Positions 6,209 to 12,372 of a DNA stretch of 12,372 nucleotides are shown here, piece by piece. The stretch's first letter is position 1. Every line of letters starts with the position of its first letter. Location of the stretch: positions 1 through 12,372 of the forward strand of contig CALJSD010000003.1 of NCBI GenBank assembly GCA_937976325.1, in the 5' to 3' direction. The notes below the pieces were generated by a model. The model did no database searches and was not told the origin of the DNA. It worked only from the letters and a program-made list of their open reading frames with translations. The position numbers and the translations under genes are program-made. The stretch comes from an uncultured Carnobacterium sp. (GTDB lineage Bacteria; Bacillota; Bacilli; Lactobacillales; Aerococcaceae).

Positions 6209-7492
6209 ATGGATTGGAAAAGGAGAGCAGGTGCGTATCTTGTGCGCAAGAAGATTCGTACAGGAATATTATTTTTCATCATGATGCTAATTACAGCAGC
6301 CGTTTTGGCGGTCCTCTCGATGCAAGAAAGTACAGGGAAGGTTCAAACGAAGCTATTAGATTTGTCGAATTCGGGGTTTCAAATTGAATCCCTCTTACAA
6401 GATGGGAACATCGAGCAAAAAGAGATGGCAAAGGTAGGACAAGTTGAGGGAGTAAAGGATGCACAGTATGAAATGGACGGCATCGGACAACTTGAAGACG
6501 CAAAAGCTGTTGAGAGGGAACAAGCGGTCCAACTTGACCAAGGGAAAATGGGAGAACTGGTGAGTTATCACGGGGTCACTTCAAGTAGCCAGGAGTTAAA
6601 TTTTGCTAGCGGTGCGCTAAATCTCAAAGAAGGGCGTGCGTTAACCAAAGACGATTCTGGGAAAGTCCTCGTGCATGAAGAACTTGCAAAAGAAAACAAT
6701 TGGACAGTTGGAGACAAAATTAAATTGAAGAATTTCCAAAACGAGGGTACTACTGCAAGTGGTAAAGAAGTAACCGTCGAAATCGTTGGAATCTTCAACG
6801 GAAAGTTATCGGAGCAATCAACAGGATTGACGAGTGACTTAACAGAAAATCGTATTTATATGGATTACAAAACGAGCCAAGCATTGATTGGAAAAGATGA
6901 ATCGAATGCAATCGTTCACCGTGCGATTTTTACGGTAAAAGATCCATCAAAATTAGATGAAGTAATCGCTAAAGTAAAAGAACTTCCTCTCAAGTGGGAT
7001 AGCATGCAACTTTCTAAAAATGAACAAGTATTTGAGCAAGTAGCAGCGCCTATCCAAAATTTCAAATCGCTTATGACGCTACTCACGAGTTCTGTATTTG
7101 TATTAGCAGTTATTGTTTTATTTTTAATTTTATTATTTACATTAAGAGAAAGAATTCATGAGTTTGGAATTTTGATGTCGGTCGGAATTTCAAGAAAAGA
7201 AATTATCGCGCAAATCTTATTAGAACTCTACACGGTGGCGGCAACGAGCTCCATCTTCGCTCTTATGTTAGGAAGTTTTGTAGCCAAGCAATTTTACACG
7301 GGGCTCTTAACCTCGGATGAGATTCCCCCTCAAGTGAAATCATTATTTGAATCGAGCTTGCCAGAGTTCAGTCTGATGCAAGGACTGCTAACGATTGGAG
7401 TCGTACTGATTATTATTGCATTAGCCGTTCTATTTAGTACCGCAGTCATCTTAATGAAGAAACCGAAGAAAATTTTAAGTCAAATGAACTAA
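6209..7492 (+). CDS. vex1: ABC transporter permease, Vex1-like (FtsX/MacB type)
   Basis: A 427-residue permease. The topology is typical of MacB/FtsX proteins: a basic N-terminus (MDWKRRAGAYLVRKK), one membrane helix (about 18-37), a large extracytoplasmic domain (about 40-285), then three helices (about 290-311, 335-356, 393-414). Between the second and third helices lies the conserved cytoplasmic loop HEFGILMSVGISRKEII. It would form a heterodimeric membrane part with the Vex3-like permease, powered by the ATPase between them. Start choice: a GTG at 6197 opens the frame but has a poorly spaced Shine-Dalgarno. ATG 6209 has GGGAG at 6199-6203, 5 nt upstream, so I use it. Gene size, order and downstream vncRS match the pneumococcal vex locus. 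Substrate unknown. Confidence 0.85.
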   Translation: MDWKRRAGAYLVRKKIRTGILFFIMMLITAAVLAVLSMQESTGKVQTKLLDLSNSGFQIESLLQDGNIEQKEMAKVGQVEGVKDAQYEMDGIGQLEDAKAVEREQAVQLDQGKMGELVSYHGVTSSSQELNFASGALNLKEGRALTKDDSGKVLVHEELAKENNWTVGDKIKLKNFQNEGTTASGKEVTVEIVGIFNGKLSEQSTGLTSDLTENRIYMDYKTSQALIGKDESNAIVHRAIFTVKDPSKLDEVIAKVKELPLKWDSMQLSKNEQVFEQVAAPIQNFKSLMTLLTSSVFVLAVIVLFLILLFTLRERIHEFGILMSVGISRKEIIAQILLELYTVAATSSIFALMLGSFVAKQFYTGLLTSDEIPPQVKSLFESSLPEFSLMQGLLTIGVVLIIIALAVLFSTAVILMKKPKKILSQMN

Positions 7493-7503
7493 GGAGTGTT
7501 TTT

Positions 7504-8148
7504 ATGTCAGTATTATCATTAGAAAATATTTATTATCGATACGAGGATTCTCAAAAATATGTATTGAATGATCTGAATGCCACTTTTGAAGAAGGAAAAT
7601 TCTATGCGGTCGTTGGGAAATCAGGAGCAGGGAAATCGACTTTCTTATCGCTTTTAGCAGGATTAGATAGTCCAACGAAAGGGAAAGTTTGTTTCAATGG
7701 GCAAGATATTGCGCAAGGGTCATACAGTGAACACCGCCGCGACCATATTTGCTTAGTGTTCCAAAACTATAATTTAATCGATTATTTAACACCGCTTGAA
7801 AATGTAAGACTCGTAAATGGAAAAGCAACCAAAGATATCCTATTGAAATTAGGATTAGATGAAGAATTAATTCATCGTAATGTATTGAAGTTATCAGGCG
7901 GGCAACAACAACGGGTTGCGATTGCGAGAGCGCTCGTTTCAAAGGCACCAATTATTTTAGCGGATGAACCAACAGGAAACTTGGACGAAGGAACAGCTGC
8001 AGAAATTATCGATATCTTAAAAATGGCAGCACATGAAAGTGGAAAATGCGTCATCGTAGTGACTCACAGCCCGCAAGTAGCCGCTGCGAGTGATGAAGTG
8101 TTGGAATTAGAAGACGGAAAACTAAAGAAAGTAAGAGGGGGAAAATAA
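7504..8148 (+). CDS. vex2: ABC transporter ATP-binding protein, Vex2-like
   Basis: A 214-residue ATPase of the LolD/MacB class. Walker A is GKSGAGKST (38-46), the Q-loop glutamine is Gln87 (VFQNYNLI), the signature LSGGQQQR (130-137), Walker B IILADEP with Asp154/Glu155, the D-loop GNLD (158-161) and the H-loop His188. All catalytic elements are intact. TAAGGAG, part of the vex1 stop region, is its ribosome binding site, and the vex3 ATG follows the stop codon with no gap, so the three genes are one translational unit. It supplies energy to the Vex1/Vex3 permease pair at the inner face of the membrane. This enzyme class drives mechanotransmission-type export or extraction rather than classical transmembrane import. 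Confidence 0.93.
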   Translation: MSVLSLENIYYRYEDSQKYVLNDLNATFEEGKFYAVVGKSGAGKSTFLSLLAGLDSPTKGKVCFNGQDIAQGSYSEHRRDHICLVFQNYNLIDYLTPLENVRLVNGKATKDILLKLGLDEELIHRNVLKLSGGQQQRVAIARALVSKAPIILADEPTGNLDEGTAAEIIDILKMAAHESGKCVIVVTHSPQVAAASDEVLELEDGKLKKVRGGK

Positions 8149-9525
8149 ATGAATATCCTACAAAATGCTTGGGCATATGTCTCAAGAAAAAAGTTTAAAA
8201 CCTTAATTATTTTCTTTATTTTATTCAGTATGGCAACAGTGGCTCTTAGTAGCTTAGCCGTAAAACACGCAACGGATACTGCTGCAAAAGAAACGTTTAA
8301 GTCGATTAATTCTTCGTTCTCGATGCAAATCGACCGCAGACATAATCAAGGGACTGCTCGTGGGGGCGGGAACTTGAAAGGAAAAGATATTCAAGCGATT
8401 GAAGGAATCGAAGGCGTTCAAAAGGCAGTGAAGCGAATGGAAGTCGTAGCGGATCTTGTCGATCAAGAATTGATTCCAGCAAAAGGAGTTCGTCTTGACG
8501 CCACTCGTCAGCAACGTTTCGGGAAAGCTGCTCAGGTAACAGGAATTAATGATTCTAGCATGGATGAACGATTCGCGGCGCAGACTTTCACACTAACAGA
8601 AGGGCGCCATATTAAGGATGACGATACGAATGTGGCGTTAGTACACGAAGACTTTGCTAAGAAAAATAATTTAAAAGTCGGCGACAAATTCAAGTTGAAA
8701 TCAAACATCTATGATGCGGATAACGAAAAACAAGCCAATAATCAAACTGAAGTGACAATTGTTGGTTTATTCGGAGGTAAAAATAAAGGCGGAGTCACAG
8801 CGCCTCAAGAATTATATGAAAATACGATTTTAACGGATTTAAAGACAAGCGCCTTAATGTATGGATATACTGAAGCAAATGCAATTTATTTAGATGCTAC
8901 GTTCCTTGTAGGTGGTCAATATGACATCGATAAGGTGATGGAACAAGCGAAGAAATTGGGAATTGACTGGAAGGCCTATACGCTCATTAAGAGTAGCCAA
9001 AACTACCCAACGCTTCAAAAATCAATTAACTTAGTATATGGCTTAACAGACAAACTATTCCTTGGAAGCCTAATCTTCTCTGCGATTATTTTAGTGCTCG
9101 TCCTCTTCTTATGGACAAACAGCCGCCGCCGAGAAATCGGTGTTCGTCTGGCACTTGGAATGACGAACAAAACGATTATCGCGCAAATGCTTTGCGAAGT
9201 AGGGATGGTTAGCATTGCCAGCTTTATCGCTGCAATTCTTGCAGGTGGCCCTGTCAGCGAATGGGTTGGAAAACTCATTTTAGGGCAAGTGAATAGCAGC
9301 CTTGGAACGCAACTGGCGAATGAAGCGAAATCGGCCAACCTTGGTGGTGGAGCTGCAGTGGACGGCTTCAATAAGACATTGACAGAATTATCGGTGACGG
9401 TATCCAATATGGATAAAGCAACAGTTGTGGGTCTTGGACTCGTCGTTGTTGTTATTGCAGTTCTCTTAGGCAGTGCGTTTATTTTACAAAAATCTCCGAA
9501 GAGTTTATTGCAAGATACCGAATAA
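8149..9525 (+). CDS. vex3: ABC transporter permease, Vex3-like (FtsX/MacB type)
   Basis: A 458-residue partner permease. It has one N-terminal helix (about 17-38), a long extracytoplasmic region (about 40-300) including the glycine-rich segment GTARGGGNLKG, then membrane helices at about 302-322, 349-367 and 425-446. The FtsX cytoplasmic loop is SRRREIGVRLALGMTNKTII. A second extracytoplasmic insertion between the last two helices (about 370-424; GGPVSEWVGKLI onward) is longer than in Vex1 and may give this subunit a specific binding role (inference). The Shine-Dalgarno AGAGGGGG lies inside the end of vex2, and ATG directly abuts the vex2 TAA. In pneumococcus the homologous permease was reported to be involved in vancomycin tolerance, a claim later disputed. 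Function here is unproven. Confidence 0.87.
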   Translation: MNILQNAWAYVSRKKFKTLIIFFILFSMATVALSSLAVKHATDTAAKETFKSINSSFSMQIDRRHNQGTARGGGNLKGKDIQAIEGIEGVQKAVKRMEVVADLVDQELIPAKGVRLDATRQQRFGKAAQVTGINDSSMDERFAAQTFTLTEGRHIKDDDTNVALVHEDFAKKNNLKVGDKFKLKSNIYDADNEKQANNQTEVTIVGLFGGKNKGGVTAPQELYENTILTDLKTSALMYGYTEANAIYLDATFLVGGQYDIDKVMEQAKKLGIDWKAYTLIKSSQNYPTLQKSINLVYGLTDKLFLGSLIFSAIILVLVLFLWTNSRRREIGVRLALGMTNKTIIAQMLCEVGMVSIASFIAAILAGGPVSEWVGKLILGQVNSSLGTQLANEAKSANLGGGAAVDGFNKTLTELSVTVSNMDKATVVGLGLVVVVIAVLLGSAFILQKSPKSLLQDTE

Positions 9526-9534
9526 AAATGCAAG

Positions 9535-9551
9535 GGTCTAGTCGCTAGACC
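9535..9551. repeat. Inverted repeat overlapping the vncR promoter region
   Basis: GGTCTAG (9535-9541) and CTAGACC (9545-9551) form a perfect 7-bp dyad around TCG, 10 nt after the vex3 stop. No T-run follows, so a simple terminator is unlikely. It covers the -35 zone of the extended -10 at 9559-9567 and could be an operator, or a partial attenuator between vex and vnc transcripts. Confidence 0.55.
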
Positions 9552-9558
9552 GATTGAT

Positions 9559-9567
9559 TGATATAAT
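9559..9567 (+). promoter_or_regulatory. Extended -10 promoter for vncRS
   Basis: TG-A-TATAAT is a perfect extended -10. The predicted start of transcription near 9574 leaves a very short leader before the GAGGTG ribosome binding site (9577-9582) and the TTG start at 9589. It allows vncRS expression independent of vex123. Confidence 0.75.
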
Positions 9568-9588
9568 AGCAAAAAAGAGGTGATGTTT

Positions 9589-10245
9589 TTGAATTTGTTA
9601 GTCGTTGAAGACGAAGGAGCGATTCGCGAAGGTGTTCGTGAATATTTAACAGAACAAGGCTTCCATGTGTTTGAAGCAGAAGATGGAGTAGAGGCGCTTG
9701 AAGTATTTGAAAAAGAGTCGATTGATTTAATCTTACTCGATATTATGATGCCTCGAAAAAATGGCTTTGAAGTGTTAGAAGAGGTACGTAAAACTAGTAA
9801 AGTTCCTATTCTGATGCTAACGGCCCTTCATGATGAAGAAACACAAGTGAGAACGTTCGAGCTACTCGTCGATGGATTTATTCAAAAACCTTTCTCCCTC
9901 GTCGTTTTGCATAAGCAGATTGAAGCCGTATTGAAGCGTCACTACGGAGAAATGGATGTGTGGAACTATGAGAATACGAGTGTGAATTTTACCAGTTTTG
10001 AAGCTAGAGTAAATGGCCAAATTGTGGAAGTAACTGCAAAGGAACTGGCGATTTTGAAACTACTCGTAGAACATCACGGACAAGTATTGAGCCGTGCTCA
10101 AATATTAGATCACGTGTGGGCAGAGCATGAAGATCCACCGTTTGACCGTGTAGTGGATGTTTATATCAAGCAATTGCGAAAAAAATTATTGTTGGATTGT
10201 ATCGTGACTGTTAAAAATGTCGGATACAAGTTGGAGTTAAGATGA
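9589..10245 (+). CDS. vncR: OmpR-family response regulator, VncR-like
   Basis: A 218-residue DNA-binding response regulator. The receiver domain (about 1-115) has the acidic pair Glu7-Asp8, phospho-acceptor Asp51 in LILLDIMMP, switch Thr78 in LMLTA, and Lys100-Pro101 in FIQKPF. The C-terminal winged helix (about 125-217) has EVTAKELAILKLLVEHHG and the recognition region DRVVDVYIKQLRKKL, ending VKNVGYKLELR. Start choice: GTG 9580 and ATG 9583 lie inside the Shine-Dalgarno (AGAGGTGAT). TTG at 9589 is spaced correctly and yields MNLLVVEDE, the normal opening of the family. It overlaps vncS by ATGA. By position and sequence it resembles pneumococcal VncR and probably acts on the 11-bp repeats before vex1 (inference). 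Confidence 0.9.
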   Translation: MNLLVVEDEGAIREGVREYLTEQGFHVFEAEDGVEALEVFEKESIDLILLDIMMPRKNGFEVLEEVRKTSKVPILMLTALHDEETQVRTFELLVDGFIQKPFSLVVLHKQIEAVLKRHYGEMDVWNYENTSVNFTSFEARVNGQIVEVTAKELAILKLLVEHHGQVLSRAQILDHVWAEHEDPPFDRVVDVYIKQLRKKLLLDCIVTVKNVGYKLELR

Positions 10246-11573
10246 GAAAATTAAAACTGTTTCCTAAGATTTTTATTTATACATTGAGTATTCTAGGTAC
10301 GCTAGTCGCCATCGCGCATCTGTTTTTATACTTTGCCTTTCCGCACTTTTATTTGCAGGAACGTCAGCAAGAATTAAGCCAAAAAGCAGATGTGTTAGTG
10401 GAAAGTTTATCCAAAGTCGATGAACAAGAGGCTGCGTCTGCCTTGCAATTGTATGCAAAAAACGAAGGGATTACAGCTTACTTAAGAAAAGAATCGAACG
10501 GGGAAAACTTGCAGCTAGGAAGCGAGTTGGCCATTGATGAAAATAGTGATCAGAACTCGGTGATTATTGAGGACAGACAAGTCACTACAAAAGACGGCAA
10601 ACAAATGCAACTGCAGGTCGTAACGACAACTGAATCAGTGAAACAGGCAACCAAGGTTACATTCCGTTACTTGCCATTATCACTCGCCATTTCGATCTTT
10701 ACAGCAGTGATTTTCTCGTATATTTATGCTAGAAAATTATCGAAACCTCTGATGCAAATGTCCAGGGTAACCAAAAAGATGATGGAATTGGATCGAGATG
10801 CCAGATTTGTAAATCCAAGAGCCGATGAAATTGGGCAGATGGAGATGCAAATTAATGAGTTATACGAGCATCTACTATCCGTCATCGATGAATTGGAAGA
10901 GAAGAATCAGAAGATGATTCAGCTGGAAAAAACAAAGGTGGATTTCTTACGGAGTGCTTCTCACGAGTTGAAGACGCCATTAGCAGGCCTTCGTATTTTA
11001 TTAGAGAATATGAGCCTCAATGTTGGTAAATATAAGGACCGTGATAAGTACTTGGAAGAGTCGATTGCCAAAGTCGACCAGATGTCTGTACTCGTTCAGG
11101 AAATTCTGGCGCTGTCTAAATTACAAGAAGAAACTCTAACAAAAGAAGAAATAGCATTAGACAAAGTTCTTCCAGAGTGGAACAGAGAATTCCAGTTGTT
11201 ATTACAAGAAAAAGGACTAGTGCTTGAAGAAAGGCTCGAACCATTCACGATTGAAGCGAGCCCAATCGCCTTTCGAAATGTGTGGAATAATCTATTGATG
11301 AATGCCATTAAACACTCTTCAAAAGAAGGCGTCATTCGAGTGGAACTAAAGGATCAACTGTTGACGATTGAAAATCCATGTACACCTCTCACAAAAGAGC
11401 AAATTGAAACAGCCTTTTCACTCTTACCATCTTCAAAAGGAACGACTGGTGGAGGAAATGGAGTAGGGCTCTATAGTGTTCATCAGTTGCTCGAACGTGA
11501 ACAAATTGCACATCGCTTTTTTGCAATAGCAGAAGGTATGTGTTTTGAAATGAATTTTAAAAATGAAGCTTAG
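10242..11573 (+). CDS. vncS: Sensor histidine kinase, VncS-like
   Basis: A 443-residue membrane kinase, close to the length of pneumococcal VncS. Membrane helices lie at about 10-32 and 143-163 with an extracytoplasmic sensor of ~110 residues between them. A HAMP-like linker (about 164-216) and a coiled region lead to the dimerisation domain with the phospho-acceptor His241 in SASHELKTPLAGLR. The ATPase domain shows the N box NVWNNLLMNAIKHS (Asn349/350, Asn354) and a glycine-rich G2 box GGGNGVGLYSV (403-413). The usual DxGxG of the G1 box is not seen; its place is IENPC (376-380). It starts within the vncR stop codon (ATGA), so the two are translationally coupled. It senses an unknown envelope signal and phosphorylates the adjacent regulator. 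Confidence 0.88.
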   Translation: MRKLKLFPKIFIYTLSILGTLVAIAHLFLYFAFPHFYLQERQQELSQKADVLVESLSKVDEQEAASALQLYAKNEGITAYLRKESNGENLQLGSELAIDENSDQNSVIIEDRQVTTKDGKQMQLQVVTTTESVKQATKVTFRYLPLSLAISIFTAVIFSYIYARKLSKPLMQMSRVTKKMMELDRDARFVNPRADEIGQMEMQINELYEHLLSVIDELEEKNQKMIQLEKTKVDFLRSASHELKTPLAGLRILLENMSLNVGKYKDRDKYLEESIAKVDQMSVLVQEILALSKLQEETLTKEEIALDKVLPEWNREFQLLLQEKGLVLEERLEPFTIEASPIAFRNVWNNLLMNAIKHSSKEGVIRVELKDQLLTIENPCTPLTKEQIETAFSLLPSSKGTTGGGNGVGLYSVHQLLEREQIAHRFFAIAEGMCFEMNFKNEA

Positions 11574-11576
11574 AGA

Positions 11577-11610
11577 AACGGGTTACCGCATGCGGTAACC
11601 CGTTCTTTTT
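11577..11610 (+). terminator. Terminator after vncS (28-bp perfect palindrome)
   Basis: Bases 11577-11604 are perfectly self-complementary, centred on GCATGC, with GGGTTACC on the left and GGTAACCC on the right. CTTTTT follows (11605-11610). It lies 3 nt after the vncS stop and closes the vex-vnc locus. Confidence 0.9.
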
Positions 11611-11622
11611 GGTCTAATTAAA

Positions 11623-11643
11623 ACCCCCGGATTGTCCGGGGGT
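11623..11643. repeat. Left-end hairpin of the IS200-type element
   Basis: ACCCCCGG (11623-11630) pairs with CCGGGGGT (11636-11643) around the loop ATTGT. In IS200/IS605 elements such subterminal hairpins are what TnpA recognises, and in IS200 the left-end hairpin also stops transcription coming from outside. Confidence 0.8.
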
Positions 11644-11677
11644 CCAAAAAGCTTTAGCGGAGTGATAATGAAAAAAC

Positions 11678-11740
11678 AAGCCTCCTTAGTTATAATTCGT
11701 ATGTGGTCTGCAAACTACAACGAAAGAACTAAGGAGGTTT
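11678..11740 (+). promoter_or_regulatory. RBS-sequestering stem upstream of tnpA
   Basis: CCTCCTTAGTT (11681-11691) is the exact complement of AACTAAGGAGG (11727-11737). With A-T and G-T pairs outside, the stem reaches about 14 bp (11678-11691 with 11727-11740). The 3' arm contains the tnpA Shine-Dalgarno AAGGAGG, so any transcript carrying both arms would hide it. Translational repression of this kind is known for IS200 tnpA. Confidence 0.8.
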
Positions 11741-11744
11741 TGTC

Positions 11745-12212
11745 ATGGGATATACCGATGACTTACACAGTTTATCACATACGAAATGGAACTGTAAGTA
11801 TCATATCGTATTCGCACCAAAATATAGAAGAAAGGCATTCTATGAGTCAAGGAGGCTTGATGTCGGCAGAATGTTACGGCAGTTATGCGAATGGAAACAT
11901 GTAAATATAATCGAAGCAGAAGTCTGCGTGGATCATGTACACATGTTAGTAGAAATACCACCCAAAATGAGTGTTTCTGGTTTTGTAGGATATTTAAAAG
12001 GGAAAAGCAGCCAAATGATATTTGAAAGATGGGCGAATGCAAGATTTAAGTATCGAAATAGATCATTTTGGTGTAGAGGTTTTTATGTAGATTCGGTTGG
12101 AAAGAATTCGAAAGCCATTGGAGAGTATATACGGAATCAACTTAAAGAAGATCATATAGCGGAACAATTGGAATTAGAATTGGAAGATCCGTTTACAGGA
12201 AAACGTAAATAG
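11745..12212 (+). CDS. tnpA: IS200/IS605-family transposase TnpA (HUH, Y1 type)
   Basis: A 155-residue, complete Y1 transposase. The HUH metal-binding motif is DHVHMLVEIPP (His64, His66). The catalytic tyrosine is Tyr128 in IGEYIRNQL, with Gln132 as third metal ligand, the same spacing as Tyr127/Gln131 in IS608 TnpA. The N-terminus HTKWNCKYHIVFAPKYRR (12-29) is the standard family opening. No frameshift or stop interrupts it, so it may be active. It cuts and rejoins single-stranded ends at the hairpins as a dimer. ATG 11745 is preceded by AAGGAGG (11731-11737), which lies in the sequestering stem. No TnpB follows. Codon use is not strikingly different from neighbours by eye. Confidence 0.96.
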   Translation: MGYTDDLHSLSHTKWNCKYHIVFAPKYRRKAFYESRRLDVGRMLRQLCEWKHVNIIEAEVCVDHVHMLVEIPPKMSVSGFVGYLKGKSSQMIFERWANARFKYRNRSFWCRGFYVDSVGKNSKAIGEYIRNQLKEDHIAEQLELELEDPFTGKRK

Positions 12213-12284
12213 GTGCTCGTCGCAGGCCACACGAGCGCCTTGAGGCGTCGCTCTGAGATCAGGGCTATGCCCGAAACTGAAAAA
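12213..12284 (+). other. G+C-rich structured segment between tnpA and right-end hairpin
   Basis: The 72 nt after the tnpA stop are richer in G+C than the surroundings and hold nested dyads: GCTCGT (12215-12220) with ACGAGC (12231-12236), extendable by G-C and G-T pairs outward; GCGCC/GGCGT around TTGA; and GGGC-TAT-GCCC (12262-12272). There is no open reading frame of note. It is conserved-looking non-coding DNA of the element, possibly a structured 3' UTR or small RNA. Confidence 0.5.
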
Positions 12285-12303
12285 CCACCGGCTTAGCCGG
12301 TGG
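12285..12303. repeat. Right-end hairpin of the IS200-type element
   Basis: CCACCGGCTTAGCCGGTGG is an 8-bp stem with loop TTA, subterminal as in IS200/IS605 right ends. The element end should lie within about 5-15 nt downstream, in ATATTTATT. Confidence 0.8.
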
Positions 12304-12310
12304 ATATTTA

Positions 12311-12372
12311 TTGCGCTTTTAAAAGAGAGTTAATCAGCTGATTTAAGCGTGTAAAGGCTTGTTTTCAAAAAT
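12311..12372. other. Right flank, no supportable gene
   Basis: The last ~60 bases probably lie beyond the element. All six frames are short or interrupted. On the minus strand, frames ending at the TTA at 12330-12332 or 12309-12311 could be the tail of a leftward gene, but the former has only 13 visible codons and the latter meets a TGA within the window. I make no call. Confidence 0.4.

Larger units (their letters stand above)
11615..12310 (+). mobile_element. IS200-type insertion sequence (IS200/IS605 family, tnpA only)
   Basis: A single Y1 transposase gene is flanked by two subterminal hairpins of different sequence (11623-11643 and 12285-12303). There are no terminal inverted repeats and no visible target duplication, the organisation of IS200-group elements, which move as single strands. 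No tnpB is present. The exact cleavage sites cannot be fixed from one copy, so both borders are approximate (a few to ~15 nt). The element sits directly behind the vncS terminator in non-coding DNA and disrupts no recognisable gene. Confidence 0.85.

Noticed and set aside
6079..6387. Open frame across the smpB-vex1 gap into vex1 (candidate Pep27-like peptide)
   Set aside because: Starts in the smpB terminator T-run, has no Shine-Dalgarno at its starts, and overlaps vex1 out of frame.
9015..9572. 185-codon minus-strand frame opposite vex3
   Set aside because: Antisense shadow of a clear permease gene; low-complexity composition and no ribosome binding site or domain.
11668..11904. Possible upstream ORF (ATG 11668 with GGAG) overlapping the tnpA start out of frame
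   Set aside because: 78 codons with no recognisable domain, passing through the regulatory stem and the tnpA frame. Most likely a shadow frame, although translation of it could in principle open the stem.
12309..12372. C-terminal tail of a leftward gene (frame ending LNQLINSLLKAQ)
   Set aside because: A TGA interrupts this frame a few codons from the window edge, so no continuous reading can be shown.

Overview
The window looks like chromosome of a low-GC Gram-positive bacterium of the Lactobacillales. The evidence is A/T-rich sequence, strong AAGGAGG-type ribosome binding sites, TTG starts, extended -10 promoters, the secG-carboxylesterase-rnr-smpB gene order, and a Vex/Vnc locus of the kind known from Streptococcus pneumoniae. 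A Carnobacteriaceae/Granulicatella-like source is my guess, not something the sequence proves.

Left arm (1-2102, minus strand): a compact redox cluster that reads leftward from an extended -10 promoter near 2116-2124. The order is a Cof-type HAD phosphatase, a cysteine glutathione peroxidase with a thioredoxin-type resolving Cys, an FMN-binding split-barrel protein of the pyridoxamine-phosphate-oxidase family, and a membrane-anchored TlpA/thioredoxin-like protein cut off at the window edge. Gaps are 16 to 46 nt.

Core housekeeping arm (2239-6046, plus strand): secG (TTG start, its own promoter and terminator), an Est30-type carboxylesterase, rnr (RNase R) and smpB, closed by a strong terminator at 6052-6080. 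RNase R and SmpB work together in trans-translation and mRNA turnover. The tmRNA gene that often follows smpB is not in the window.

Accessory/regulatory arm (6081-11610): a five-gene Vex/Vnc-like locus. It encodes two FtsX/MacB-type permeases flanking an ATPase (vex1-vex2-vex3), then an OmpR-type response regulator and a sensor kinase (vncR-vncS, 4-nt overlap). Upstream of vex1 lie an 18-bp perfect palindrome and a direct repeat with 11-bp period, the spacing used by OmpR/PhoB-type regulators. vncRS has its own extended -10 promoter just after vex3, overlapped by an inverted repeat. A 28-bp perfect palindrome plus T-run ends vncS. No Pep27-like peptide gene is visible.

Right end (about 11615-12310): a complete-looking IS200-type element (IS200/IS605 family, tnpA only). 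It has left- and right-end hairpins, an HUH/Y1 transposase whose ribosome binding site is sequestered in a long stem, and a G+C-rich structured segment between tnpA and the right-end hairpin. The last ~60 bases carry no supportable gene.
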